Source: Loripinus fragilis (lineage: Eukaryota > Mollusca > Bivalvia > Lucinida > Lucinidae). From it: a DNA stretch of 64,000 nt. This document shows positions 1 to 10,826 of this stretch, one piece after another. The notes beneath the pieces are model-generated. The model had not been told where the DNA came from. It saw nothing but the letters and a program-made list of their open reading frames with translations, and ran no database searches. Made by a program: the position numbers and the translations under genes. Position 1 is the first letter of the stretch, and each line of letters opens with the position of its first letter. The stretch covers positions 103,884,345 to 103,948,344 of the forward strand of contig OZ026514.1 in assembly GCA_964019695.1 (NCBI GenBank), given 5' to 3'.

Positions 1-1440
1 ATGGCCGCCACGCCCATATATGGTAAAAACCCTTAAAAATCTTCTTCTCCAGAACCAGAAGGCTGATGACCTTGGGACTTGGTATGTAGCATTTGGGTTG
101 TGGGGCCTACCAAGTTTGTTCAAATAATGATCCTAGGTTGACCTTGACCTACTTAGCGTCAAGGTCAAATTTGCTTCCTAATGCATTTAAATAAGAAAAT
201 TTCTGAAAAGTTGATTTTTTTGAAAACTGTGGAAGCCTTAGTCATTATTCTCTCTTGATATGTTTAAACTAATAAGACAATGGCTATAAATAAGTTCCAA
301 ATGTCAAGGTTGACCTTTGACCTTTCAGCTTAGGTGGCTCATATTGGAGTGCCATCAATATGTTAAAACATAGTTTTCTCACAAACCATTGGCCCAATTG
401 AACTCAAATTTCATGTGAAGACTCCTTATGATAAGATAGCTAAAATGCATAAAAAAATATTTTGGTCACATGACCAAGATGGCTGCCACGCATATATATG
501 GTAAAAACTTTTTAAAAATCTTCTTCCCTGGAACCAGAAGGCCGATGACCTTGGGACTTGAGGTATAGCATTGGGGATGTAGAGCCTACTAAGTTTGTTC
601 AAATGATGATCCTAGGTTGACCTTGACCTACTTAGCATCAGGGTCACTTTGCTTCCTAATGCATTTAAATGGGAAAATTTCTGAAAAGTTGATTTTTTTT
701 AAAGCTGTGGAAGCCTTAGTCATTATTCTCACTTGATATGTTTAACCTAATGAGACAATGGCTATAAATAAGTTCCAAAAGTCAAGGTTGACCTTTGACC
801 TTTCAGCTTAGGTCGCTAATATTGGAGTCCCCACCAATATATTAAAACATAGTTTTCTCACAAACCATTGGCCCAATTGAACTCAATTTCATGTGAAGAC
901 TCCTTATGATTAGTTAGCCAAAATGTATGCCAAATATTTTTGTCAAATGACCTAATGAGACAATGGCTATAAATAAGTATCAAAGGTCAAGGCCATTACA
1001 CCCATATATGGTAAAAACCCTTTGAATATCTTATCCTCTAAAACATAAGGCCAATGACCTTGGGACTTGGTATGTAGCATTTGTCATGTGGTCTCTATCA
1101 TGTTTGCACAAATGATGAATCTAGCTTGACCTACTTTATGGCAAGGTCAAATTTGATTCCTAATGCATTTATATGGGAAAAATCTTGAAATGTTCATTTT
1201 TCTATAACTGTTTAAGCCGAAATCATAATACTTTCCAGAAATGTTTAACCTTATGAGACAATGGCTTTATATAAGTACCAAATGTCAAGCTGACCTGTGA
1301 CCTTTTATTCAATGCCACTCATTTGGACTGCCACATGTCACCAAAATGGCGGCAACCCCCATATATGGTAAAACAAAATATGTTTTATTATAAGCTGTAG
1401 TTGACCTTGACCTATTTTAACATTATTAAAGAGGTCAGGT
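1..1440. repeat. Tandem repeat array, unit ~480 bp, about 3.3 copies
   Basis: 'cccatatatggtaaaaac' and 'gaccttgggacttg' recur at about 10/73, 493/549, 1000/1060 and 1358. Each unit also carries 'ggttgacctttgaccttt', 'ttctcacaaaccattggccc' and 'gacaatggctataaataagt'. The third unit is shortened and the fourth is a fragment. The array probably continues left of the window. No coding capacity. Confidence 0.9.
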
Positions 1441-1690
1441 GAGCGCCTCAGGACTTTCAGGTCCTCTAGTTTTCTGAATCCCATCATGATTATATTGTAA
1501 AATGTATATTTGTATATTACTGTAAATGGAAATATCAAAAAATATGTTTAAACCAAAAATGCTGGTATACCAAATCGCTTTTGTGTGGGACTAACTCCTA
1601 TAACCTTTCTATTTCCTGTGGCACCTCGCCATAGCCGGGGTCGGGGAATAAATGCATGTAGACTCAAAAACTGATCGACTAACTTCCAGT
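1441..1690. other. Unassigned AT-rich spacer
   Basis: No gene or repeat family recognised. Confidence 0.5.
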
Positions 1691-1785
1691 GCGCCTGTAA
1701 GATCGGGCCACTCTCGGCCCACCAGAAAAACACCATCCAGAAAGTGTTTCACTGGCGGGCCTATAGTTGCCCGAGATTTGGTGCT
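1691..1785. repeat. Family B palindrome
   Basis: gatcgggccactctcggccc / accagaaaaacaccatccag then aaagtgtttcactggcgggcctatagttgccc. Diverged copy of the family best seen at 25334 and 54205. Confidence 0.65.
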
Positions 1786-2755
1786 GGCTGTTTGCAAGTT
1801 AGCCTTATATGATACATGTTCGTCTGACATACATGTAGTTAAAGAAACTAGAGCTTGTGCTTGTCATCTTCCTAAAGGAATTAGCAAAATACGCTGATAC
1901 ATGTACAGCTGTGCAGGTTGATTTGAGTCTAAGTGTAGGATTGTGGGTTGCGGGCACATTCAAATTGTAGGAAATTATATGCCATTATTTACATTAAATG
2001 TCCATCCCCATTATAACCTCTTTTTTTAAGATACATCGTTTTAAAAAGATATATCTTGTTAAGCACTATTAATAGACATTACAACGTGGGTTTTTTGACT
2101 GTCTATTTATAACGCACCATGTTGTCTGATTAAAGAGACTCTGCCGATAGCTACACTGTCCTTGTAAGAACATGCATTTGCCGGTCAGAGCAAGCTTTGC
2201 ACGTATTTACTCGCCTGAACCCCGAGGTTACTCTCTTATTCGCGATGAATTTTACGCCCTTGTAATGTAACGCATTAAATACACTTGTTATATTTGTTTT
2301 AGAAATAGACTAGACCTATTGTCGAAATTTATGAAACAGACTATAATTGTGTAACGCAGTTGATATGGGAAACCATAATGGCTTGAATAAAAACTACAAA
2401 GATTTGCTTTAAGTAATGCTGTTAAAGTCTTTTAGGATTTAGTGAGTTATTTTATATTGCACTTATTTACTATGTGCAATAAGCAAGGCATGCAAAGAAT
2501 GGTAATAAAGCAAATTAGAAATGCTGTACAGCGGGAGTTGACCTATATTTCAGATCAATGTCCATTGTTAGGACTAGTGCACAGACTGTTTCTCGGCCAT
2601 TTACATGGAAATTTTCAAGTTAAATTGCATCTATAATAAGATCGTGTGGTCAGTCTGAGTATTAACCAATGAGGGCATTGTTTTCTAGCTGGTGTGATGA
2701 ATATTACAATTTAAGAATACTTCTGATTGGCAAAAATTTACATAAAATTTAGGTT
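1786..2755. other. Unassigned spacer
   Basis: Open frames here (up to about 80 codons) show no recognisable domain, no convincing splice sites and no repeat copies that I can link elsewhere. Confidence 0.5.
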
Positions 2756-3166
2756 CAAAGCGATAATAGAGCGTCGGCGAAGCCGCCACAAAAAAGAAAT
2801 CTTTTGGAAGCAAAGAATGCACTACAGAACTGGGCCCGGAATTACAATGTCTCCTTAAAGTTAAGGAAAACTTAAGTTAAGTATTGATTTTTCATGATGT
2901 AAAATAACCTTTAAAACTGATTAAAATCAAAATAGTTTCCTTTTTTCTGAAGATCAAAATATTATCTTTGACCACAAGTACCACATCGATCAAGGCAATT
3001 TATTTAGCATTTAATATAGCATGTTGAAATATCAATACTTAACTTAAGCTTTGCTTAACTTTAAAGAGGCATTTTAATTCCGGGCCCAGTTATGTAGTGC
3101 ATTCTTTGCTTCCAAAAGATTTCTTTTTTGTGGCGGCTTCGCCGACGCTCTTTTATCGCTTTGGAT
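2756..3166. mobile_element. Foldback / long-TIR non-autonomous DNA element
   Basis: Terminal inverted repeats of about 130 bp. The left end reads caaagcgataatagagcgtc..ggcgaagccgccac and continues through a ggaagcaaagaatgcactac box to gggcccggaattacaatgtc; the right end is the reverse complement from ttaattccgggcccag to gccgacgctcttttatcgct. A ~150 bp AT-rich centre has no ORF. The segment at 17225-17515 shares the inner ends (aaaattacaatgcctcctta ... gggggcattttaattt). Confidence 0.88.
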
Positions 3167-3480
3167 GTTGAGTGTGCAATTTTTTTGGGCCAGACTAGAT
3201 AGTTTCAGCCATTTCGGCCTCATCAGTGACCCTCTTATGGTTTCAAAGTTCAGCAATGGAATCCATGACAAGAAAATAAAATCTACAAGGGAGACGTTCT
3301 ACCGCCGCAACACAGTCTCTGTTACCAGATGAAGTGAATTCAAATATTTTCTTAAAAAGAGTACCCGTTGGAAGCAAAACCAGTCTGGGTGGAGAGGGCA
3401 TCTTAGAAGAAGACAGGTCCGACCAGTCCCATTCAGTCATTCAAGGAAAAGTTTAATGATGGTCTCTATAAATTAATCAG
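3167..3480. other. Unassigned; short coding-like frame on minus strand
   Basis: Complement of 3243-3440 is open for 65 codons with mixed composition (…PPRLVLLPTGTLFKKIFEF…). I do not recognise it, and there is no start context or splice support. Could be a remnant of an adjacent transposon. Confidence 0.3.
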
Positions 3481-3553
<73 letters not shown>

Positions 3554-3554
3554 A

Positions 3555-3589
<35 letters not shown>
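3481..3589. repeat. (GAT)n microsatellite
   Basis: About 36 TGA/GAT units with one AAT interruption. It generates poly-His, poly-Ser and poly-Ile pseudo-ORFs on the minus strand, which are not genes. Confidence 0.97.
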
Positions 3590-3864
3590 ATATATAGGAC
3601 ACTGAATGGTTGTAGTTGAAGAGAAAGTTGAAGATATTGCAATAGTGTACTGTAAAACACTTATATTTATTTGGCGCCGTTGGCGGTAAAAACAAAACAT
3701 CGCCTAAATATGAGACCCTGAAATAAAGTTCAAATTTAGTTACACAATAAGCAATAAATGGACACACCACACATCCTCAGTATATTTTTGGTATCCGTGT
3801 CGTCAAAAACCAACTTTTTAACGCTAGAGTATGTTTAACGTGGAAGAAACCATGTATTAAAATA

Positions 3865-3943
3865 TGCTACTATCAAAGGAAAGAATATGCTCGCTATAGA
3901 ATATGCTCTATATAGCGAGCACATTCTTTCCTTTAAAAGTAGC
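3865..3943. repeat. Hairpin
   Basis: gctactatcaaaggaaagaatatgctcgctata pairs with tatagcgagcacattctttcctttaaaagtagc, with a 13-base loop. Confidence 0.85.
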
Positions 3944-4165
3944 CCCTATGAGTATAAAAAAAACTTAAAAAGGAATTAAATTTTTGTCAGGCTTTTAAAA
4001 TTGCCAAATCTTAATTCTGCAAATATTTTAAAGTGGTTTACAGTAGTTAATGGGGCCAAGAAGTATTAAGAATGATTAATAAGTTAAATAGTCTTCAGAA
4101 TGCATTGCAAGAATGGTGATGAATTTGAACATGAATATTGATCTGGCAAATATTTAGTATAACCT

Positions 4166-4590
4166 CTAGAAGGCATTACAAGAGTGTTGTCGAGAGGAAC
4201 CTTGAATTATTATTATGGCAAACAAGTACAAATGTCTACATATGATTTCTCTACTACTCTCTATACTATGTTGCCTCATCATAATGTAATCAAAGAAAAA
4301 TTAATGGAATTAATTAAACAAACATTTAAAAGAGAGGGCTCACTTTATTTGGCTTGTAATGAAAAGAATGCCTTTTTACTTCTGAACAACCTAAATGATA
4401 TAAGTTGTGGTCATGTCAGAAAATGTGTGATGCTCTCCATTATCTTTTGGACAATATATTTATAAGATTTGGCTCGAAACTATATATAAAGACAAGTTGT
4501 AGATATTCCAATGGGTACTAATTGTGCTCCTCTTGATGCACATTTGTTTTTGTTTTGCGTTACTTTATGTCCATTCTAGTTTTGCAATCA
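4166..4590 (+). pseudogene. Decayed Penelope-like retroelement reverse transcriptase fragment
   Basis: An open stretch from about 4184 to 4465 contains YDFSTTLYTMLPHHNVIKEKL, which resembles the RT segment with the first catalytic Asp (FDFSTLYT-type) of Penelope-like elements, followed by TFKREG and LACNEKNAF. In another frame downstream come 'IRFGSKLY' and 'MGTNCAPL', the next conserved RT block. The frame change at about 4390-4470 and stops after 4460 show decay. The N-terminal part, the YADD-type block and any GIY-YIG endonuclease are not seen. Family assignment is from memory of the motifs. Confidence 0.72.
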
Positions 4591-5418
4591 TCTTGATAAG
4601 GAAGAGAGAGCTGGTTGTTTTGCTTAGTTTGTTTTCCTGGTGTCTGGTGATTGTAATGTGACTCTTCCTCGCTGTGCCATGGGTTTGTTTGCAGTTAGTG
4701 ATTGTGGTATTTCCTGATCATACTCACTATGCAGCAAAAATGATGCACGGCGAACAAAACACATCTCTACTCGCTTTGCATAAAACCAAATTTCACCTAC
4801 TCTTTCTTTCAGCAATTAGTTTTCACCATTTTGCATTATCTGTTGGTTGCAAGCATAAACATTGTCAATATTTGAAAAACCTGTAAGCAGAATCCTCTTC
4901 AATTATTGATTATTAAAAATCAATATTTGAAAGGGTTCTGGTTACCTGTATTTTCAAAAATTGATTATTTGCAGATAGGGAACTAGCGGATATATGCAAA
5001 ATTGGTGCATTTGTGTGATGTCGCCCATATGGTTTAAAAGGTAACAGAAGAGAAATGAAAGAACCAATGGTTTTGTAGATGCTCAGCTTACATGTGGTCC
5101 TAATTTATACTTTGTGAGCAAATTTATTTCAAACATAAATTAAGTGGCAGCCAATCAGTCTTATTGCAAACATTTGAACAAACTATACTCAGAATAAAAA
5201 AGTTCTGCTTACTTGAGTCTTTGGGTAATTCTTTGCTTGACCAGCCGCCGTTGCATAAAATGTAAATAATGTATATAGAAATCATTTTGCAGCAAATCGA
5301 TGAATTCATGTCGCAAATGACACCTGGTGCCGATAAATGGATTACTTAAAGTTGGTAGGTCCGCATCTTTCTGTATTTTTTTTCATTATTATGAATCCTA
5401 ACTTTTCGTCTGAAATAA
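4591..5418. other. Spacer with a short dispersed segment
   Basis: 4620-4735 (cctggtgtctggtgattgta ... gtttgcagttagtgattgtg) resembles 61215-61330 in the same strand. The rest is unassigned. Confidence 0.4.
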
Positions 5419-6418
5419 TACCGGTATTATATACTGGTGTTACTAATTACCGCTGTACTTACTGTTTAAGACAGTCTATAAAACAAACTATCTTACAGAA
5501 ACCAATAAATAACGTCTTGTTCAACTATTTATTCATTCCTTCAATGAAAACAAACGATATAGGCTTCAACATAAAGTTAAATTTGCTGAAAACTTTATTT
5601 ATATTGGGCTACCCTAGCCGAAATTTTGAATGCCCGTTGTTACTTATTACCGGTGTATATCTAAACAAATGCTCTAGAAAATTATCTCGGGTATAAAACT
5701 CTACACGTGATGGGTTTCTACATTGAAAGGATTAGTGACCTTCAAAATGATAGTAGTAAAGGGCTTTTTTGAAAGCTTGTTATGTTTTCTTTGCCAGTTT
5801 TCTGTAAGGTATACCATTTTTTTAATGTAGGTGAAAACAATATAAGTCAATGCTACAATGTTTTCACACCGAAATACTTGTTGTCTTTCATTCATGGTAA
5901 CTTATATCATCACAAATATGTTTCATAATCAAATACAGACTACACAGTCTATATTGGATATATGCCCCACCAGAGCGTGCACCAAAAAGGCGTAGACAAA
6001 CAAGATAAAACAGAGGTGGCACTTTTTATGTCAACACCTTTCAGCCATATTTGGGCATAATGTGACCCATGTGCTGAGGCAAAGCTTGACGTCATTTTCA
6101 GTTTTTAAGCAGGGAACCAAGCTGTCAAAATCTTCCACAACAAGCGGACACACTTTTCCAACGGCAGTTTCTCATTTTTTCAATGAAAATATCATTTTTA
6201 ATGATATATAACGACGAATCCGCATCATAATTTAGGACTACACAAACAAAAAGAAAGTCACTGACTCTCAGAAACGACATTTCTGCTTTTTTTCTTTTGA
6301 TGAAGAGAGAAAGATGTATTGTAAACAATGTTGAGTGGGAAATTCCGAATGATAATGTCGCACGCGACAGTCATTTGGAGGAAACGGAGTACACCGGTAA
6401 TTAGTATACACCGGTATT
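5419..6418. mobile_element. ~1 kb segment bounded by inverted repeats
   Basis: 5419-5459 (taccggtatta..ctggtgttactaattaccgctgtact) is the inverted counterpart of 6388-6418 (agtacaccggtaattagtatacaccggta). A third, shorter copy lies at 5645-5665 (attaccggtgtata). Inside is an open frame of 119 codons overlapping the left end (5337-5696) with no recognised domain. Could be a non-autonomous transposon; no clear target duplication. Confidence 0.45.
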
Positions 6419-6637
6419 TAGTGAACAAGGGATATATTTGTTCATTGTCAAAAATGCATTTTCGCTGAAAACCGCGTAAAAATCACCTTTTCCTTACATT
6501 TTGTAACTGGATTTATTTTAATTCGTCCCGAATTTTATTATCTGTCCAGGTCACGCAGTGCGCACCGTTATTCATATGACCTTTGCTAACCCTATCATCG
6601 CGCGTGCGCAGAAGACGCTTGTGAATACACAAACAAC
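6419..6637. other. Spacer upstream of the pseudogene
   Basis: CG-containing segment (cgcgtgcgcagaagacgctt at 6600-6619) directly before the ATG at 6638. May be the old 5' UTR or promoter of the decayed gene; no TATA-like box identified. Confidence 0.3.
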
Positions 6638-7156
6638 ATGTCGGAAAGCGAAGAGAGAAAGAAACTAGGTCGACCTTCTGTGACTGATTCTTCAAAGAAG
6701 AGAAAGAAAGCACAATCGGATACTAAGTGGAACTAGTCCAGAATTACATCGGGCATCAAATAGAAAAGATGGGAGGCTCTGAAGGTTCAATTGGAGATGA
6801 AATCTCACGCCGATCTTGCAGGATTTCTCGTTGACAGGTTCGTTGTTTATTTGGCTTACACAAAACGTATTTCAGTAAATAGACTTTAGTTTTCGAACAA
6901 TGTTGATGTATTTACATTAGCATGTCAAGAAAAATATACTGCACACTCGAAATAAGGATTTTTAAAAGTGTTTTTGAGCTTTTTCATCGATCAATTTCTG
7001 GAAGCGTTATCCTATTTATAAACATATCCTGAGAGAGGCCAAAAGGGGGAAATGCTGAAAGGTAACGGTTCGGTGCAGCGTATTTTGAATTCGGCGCACA
7101 GCAAATTAATATTGGTTCTGCTTATTGGCATTTATCAGAGGGTGCTTCAACAACAC

Positions 7157-7180
7157 GATAGATAGATAGATAGATAATCT

Positions 7181-7227
<47 letters not shown>
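7157..7227. repeat. (GATA)n microsatellite
   Basis: About 17 GATA units with a short palindromic break (gataatctatagata) near 7174-7188. Lies in the first intron of the decayed gene. Confidence 0.95.
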
Positions 7228-7228
<1 letters not shown>

Positions 7229-7308
7229 AGGTAAAATCCATTTTCAATAGTCTCTGACTACATACAGTACTGGTCATTGAATATTAATTGTTGTAATTTT
7301 CTTACCAA

Positions 7309-7420
7309 TCAGTTTAAACCTATGTTTGTGTGCTCAAAAGAGCCTGGCAGCTCATCGAGACGGTTCTTGTGAGTGCCCACATCATGTTTTGGTTGAGAAA
7401 AAAGAAAAACAGTTTCAAGT
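7309..7420. repeat. Family G element copy
   Basis: tgtgctcaaaagagcctggc ... gagacggttcttgtgagtgc then cacatcatgttttggttgag matches the cleaner copy at 17029. Confidence 0.65.
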
Positions 7421-8286
7421 AGACACTCATACGGAGGCCTGATAATGTGGACAGTCATTAAAAATAGTAAGTGAGTAATGGTTCTCTGTATAGACCTTGA
7501 TAAGACCGTCCAAATAAACACTTTCAACTCTGTCCCTGGCATCCCACATTTCCCCTGCTTTATTGTTTATCTCTTGGGCTCTTATCTCATATTTTTTCAA
7601 ATGTCCCTACTTCTCAAACTTTCTGACCATACAGGCTTTCAATAGCTGTGTTTCTTTTGTTTTTGCAGGATCAGTATTGAAACATCTGAAGATGATGATG
7701 TTGACAGCTCGTTTCAGGTTCAGATGTGGATTACGAGCCCAGTGTGAATATTACTCTCAGGTAAGAATGTCATTATTTCTTATTTTATAGTTCTACCATT
7801 TAATGCTAGAGTGCACAACCCACACTATTCATTGCAATATTGATAACTACATGTACTTGGACTGATCATTTGACATCCATTAAATCTCTTCTTGTTAGTG
7901 ACGACTTTTGTCATCTGCTGAGTGTTTATAACCATTTAAAGCAGAATAGACCCAGATGAGGCCAGAAGTTGAGATTGTACACCATTAGCACATGTGCTGG
8001 GCCGCTGGCCCGTATTACCTGTACGAACATTGAACATGTTACCAAAATCTTAAAGAAATATACTTTTTTTAAGATAATTATTTTGTAGATTGAAAGTAGT
8101 TGGTTCAAAAATTAAAAATAAGTGAATATTACCAGGAAATGGCACTATCACAGCCATCAAAGGAGACAGAACACATGTATCAAGTCATATTAACAAGTGC
8201 GAACCAGCACCATCAAAGTACAAATTTAAAAATGTTGCAAGTATTAATTTAGAGAAACAAGTTACTATTTCAGCCATTTTGCTCTC

Positions 8287-8348
8287 AGAAATGCAAAATC
8301 TGTATGCAGATTTGACCATATATATCTGCATACAGATTTTGCATTTCT
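8287..8348. repeat. Hairpin
   Basis: agaaatgcaaaatctgtatgcagat and atctgcatacagattttgcatttct are perfect inverted copies of about 25 bp around a 12-base loop. Confidence 0.9.
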
Positions 8349-9171
8349 ATTACTGGTTAATAAAACTGATCTACTGTAAATGTATATGCATTCGGGATTA
8401 CTAATGGACAATACTTGTTCTTAGGTACCAAAGACTCGTCAACGAGAAAAGCACATGATGGACTGTTATGGAGCAGAAGACAGCCAAACAGTATGGCCAT
8501 TTCCCAGAACTTGTGTCAAAGATAGTTACTCTTAGGCTAGAAGACAGGATTGGGATGCAGGGTCGTGCTGTTCTGGAGGTTGATGACCCCAGACGGAATT
8601 CTAAAAACATTGTGTCAGTACCCTCACCACCTACAAGAAGGCTAGTGGAGCAAAAATATCAAGACTAATGAAAGACAGTGCTGGCGAAAAGGGGGGTGAT
8701 TATATTGGGAACTATATGGGACCTGGCCAGACTGACCCCTTAGTCCTGAGCAGTCTGATCAGGGTTCATTTTGTTTGCTTCCATGATAAAATAAGTCTGG
8801 TGGCCTTTATTGCGGATATTAGGGACCAAGATCAATTTGCCCCATTTGGTGTGGTCTGATCTTGGCTCACCCGTGATAAAGTCAGTCAGATGGCCTTTAT
8901 TGCAAACAATGTGGGCCCTGATCAGACAGCTCCCTAAGGAGCAGTCTGGCCAGGGCTCATACTCTTTGGACCCGTGATAAAATGAGTCTTAATGCATTTG
9001 AGTACATATGAAATAAGCAGACATCGCTTTTCTTTATTCAAGGGGTGATTAGAGTCATGAAATATCTTCTTTTGTTGTTGTTTTTTCCCTTTTACCCTTG
9101 TTGCCAAAATTGCAAACAATATTAGCCAAGACCAGACTACCCATCAGGAGAATCTGATCAAGGTTAACATT

Positions 9172-9630
9172 CAGGGCTCACCCTGCTTGTAGCCATTGTA
9201 GCCATTTGCTACTAAAAATGTAGAGTGGCTACAAATATAAATCATTGGCTAAAAGTACACTCCAGGTGGTTCAAAAATTACATATCTGTTTGTTCAGCTT
9301 TTGGATTTTCCAATATTGCTTTTATTTATTATTCCTTCACTCTTTATTAGTGTGCCATATGCTGGATCTTTTTCAATACCATCAGGGTCACCCGGTGTCA
9401 AACAGTTTGGATCCAGATCAGGCCTGATGTTTTGTTGGGCCTAATCGGGGTCCAAACTATTTACAAAGGCTATCAGCAGTTTTCAAAAGTTGCCACTAGC
9501 TGGCAAAGAGTTAAACGCAGAACAACTTCTTGATACTACTTTCTGGCTAAATTCAATTTCATTTGACTCCAACTTTTTCCATTTGGCTAAAGTGTTGGCT
9601 ACAACAAATTCTGAGCCAGGGTAAGCCCTG
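9172..9630. mobile_element. TIR element inserted in the 8690-9745 array, with 5-bp target duplication
   Basis: Left end cagggctcaccctgcttgtagcc; right end ggctacaacaaattctgagccagggtaagccctg, its inverted counterpart. ACATT flanks both sides (9167-9171 and 9631-9635), a plausible target-site duplication. A family C hairpin sits inside. No transposase frame, so non-autonomous. Confidence 0.72.
9378..9490. repeat. Family C hairpin copy
   Basis: accatcagggtcacccggtg then aacagtttggatccagatcaggcctgatg / gggcctaatcggggtccaaactattt and 'ggctatcagcag'. Confidence 0.7.
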
Positions 9631-9893
9631 ACATTGTTTGCTACCATGATAAAAATTAGTCTAGAGGCATCTAGTGCGAACAATGTAGGCCAAGACCAGA
9701 TTATTCCCTTAGGAGCAGTCTGATCATGGCTCATATTGTTTGCCTGCTCTCGTGATACAGGCAAAACATGTAACCAGCATTATAAGCAGACCACACATTC
9801 TTATCCCCCCCGAAAAATCACAAAATATAGCCTTTATAGGGTTCCATTCCGTATTATTATGGATTCCCTGAACAATCACAAAGCTACAAAGCC

Positions 9894-10075
9894 AGCGTTC
9901 AATGTTGGGCCATCAATGGCACGCAAGCAAAACGCCATTTAAATGGCATTTCGCCAGTGGGCCAATACTGGCTCTGTTTTAGTGGTATTTGGATCCACTC
10001 TATTACTTTAAAAACAATAAATGTCAAAGTTCGACCCCCTCAGAAAAAACTCTGGATCCGTTCATGTATTTTCAG
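9894..10075. repeat. Family B palindrome with attached family I-like segment
   Basis: B part: gttgggccatcaatggcacg ... aaaacgccatttaaatggcatttcgccagtgggccaa, centre GCCATTTAAATGGC. Followed by 'tagtggtatttggatccact', 'gtcaaagttcgaccccctc' and 'actctggatccgttcatgta', the same layout as at 28585-28730. Confidence 0.72.
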
Positions 10076-10618
10076 TGGGCGAGGGTGGCATATAACATTA
10101 CCCTTGTCCGTACATCATTTCATTCATACCACATCCCTTCCTGTAGGAAATATATATGGGGCATCTGTGTCAAATTGTCAAATTTCTAGTGTTCAGTGTT
10201 CTGACAGGGTTTAACAAGGTTACTTATTTTGGGCCACATTTAGATCCAATCAGACAACAAGCTAATATGGCCAGAAAACGCTGCAATCACAGACCAAACC
10301 ATGGCACTTTCAATAGAATTATTGTACTGTCATGGGTATCTAAAAACTGCCTGTCTTGAACCTGCTAAGTAATGATCCCACTGGCCACCTATAGGTCACA
10401 ATTCATCCTGTCTCATTACCAACTGTGATAGCCAACCAGACAATTATTGCAACTTGAGCAAGGCTGCTGTCAGTTACTGACAAAAGTATGAACACGCTAG
10501 GTACTGATAGAGTGGGGGCTGTCATATCTGTTTAGAGAAATTAGAAATGTTCTGGTAGTAACTGACAGCAGGTCCATCATTTATATTTTAGTCTCTTACT
10601 ACCTGTAAATCACATGAA
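10076..10618. other. Unassigned spacer
   Basis: No gene. Short overlapping frames only. Confidence 0.5.
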
Positions 10619-10826
10619 AGCAGTGGGAGCTCAGTGGTAGAGTGCTTGACTCGAGACCGAGGGGCCGCGGGTTCGAGCCTCACTGGCGTCACTGCGTTGT
10701 GTCCATGAGCAAGACACATCAATCCTATTTAGTGCTGGTTCAACCCAAGAAGACCGGTCCCTTTATAACTGAACGATTGTTGATGGGACGTAAAGAATCA
10801 AATCAAACAGACAGACATGATGGCAG
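10619..10826 (+). repeat. tRNA-derived SINE
   Basis: Box A-like gagctcagtggtagagtgc at 10627-10645 and box B gggttcgagcct at 10669-10680 have tRNA spacing (pol III promoter). The body has 'tgtgtccatgagcaagacac' and 'gggacgtaaagaatcaaatc', which as I recall are conserved in many invertebrate SINEs. It is too long, and the acceptor stem does not close, for a tRNA gene. Confidence 0.85.

Larger units (their letters stand above)
6638..8668 (+). pseudogene. Decayed three-exon gene of unrecognised family
   Basis: Exon A 6638-6837 starts ATG (MSESEERKKLGRPSV...SKKRKK, basic) and ends ...EMKSHADLAGFLVD at GT 6838. Exon B 7669-7760 follows a tttgtttttgcag acceptor (ISIETSEDDDVDSSFQVQMW) and ends CAG|GTAAG. 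Exon C 8425-8668 follows ttgttcttag (…RLVNEK…AKQYGHFPELVSKIVTLRLEDRIGMQGRAVLEVDDPRRNS…). All junctions have the same phase (two bases + one). Disablements: in-frame TAG in exon A, a frame change near 6765, a one-base shift in exon B, an in-frame TGA in exon C. The 'W..LK..L..KSHADLAG.L.D' pattern recalls a large uncharacterised invertebrate family, from memory only. Function unknown. Confidence 0.55.
8690..9745. repeat. Degenerate tandem repeat, unit ~130 bp, interrupted by an insertion
   Basis: Recurring boxes: 'gtctgatcagggttcat', 'catgataaaataagtct', 'ggcctttattgcaaacaat', 'gaccagact'. Copies begin near 8700, 8810, 8900, 9115 and 9640. The sequence resumes at 9631-9745 after the inserted element at 9172-9630. 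Confidence 0.7.

Noticed and set aside
3466..3770. Poly-Ser, poly-Ile and poly-His frames
   Set aside because: Translation of the (GAT)n microsatellite in three phases.
10619..10690. Functional tRNA gene
   Set aside because: A and B boxes are present but the acceptor stem does not close and a SINE body follows.
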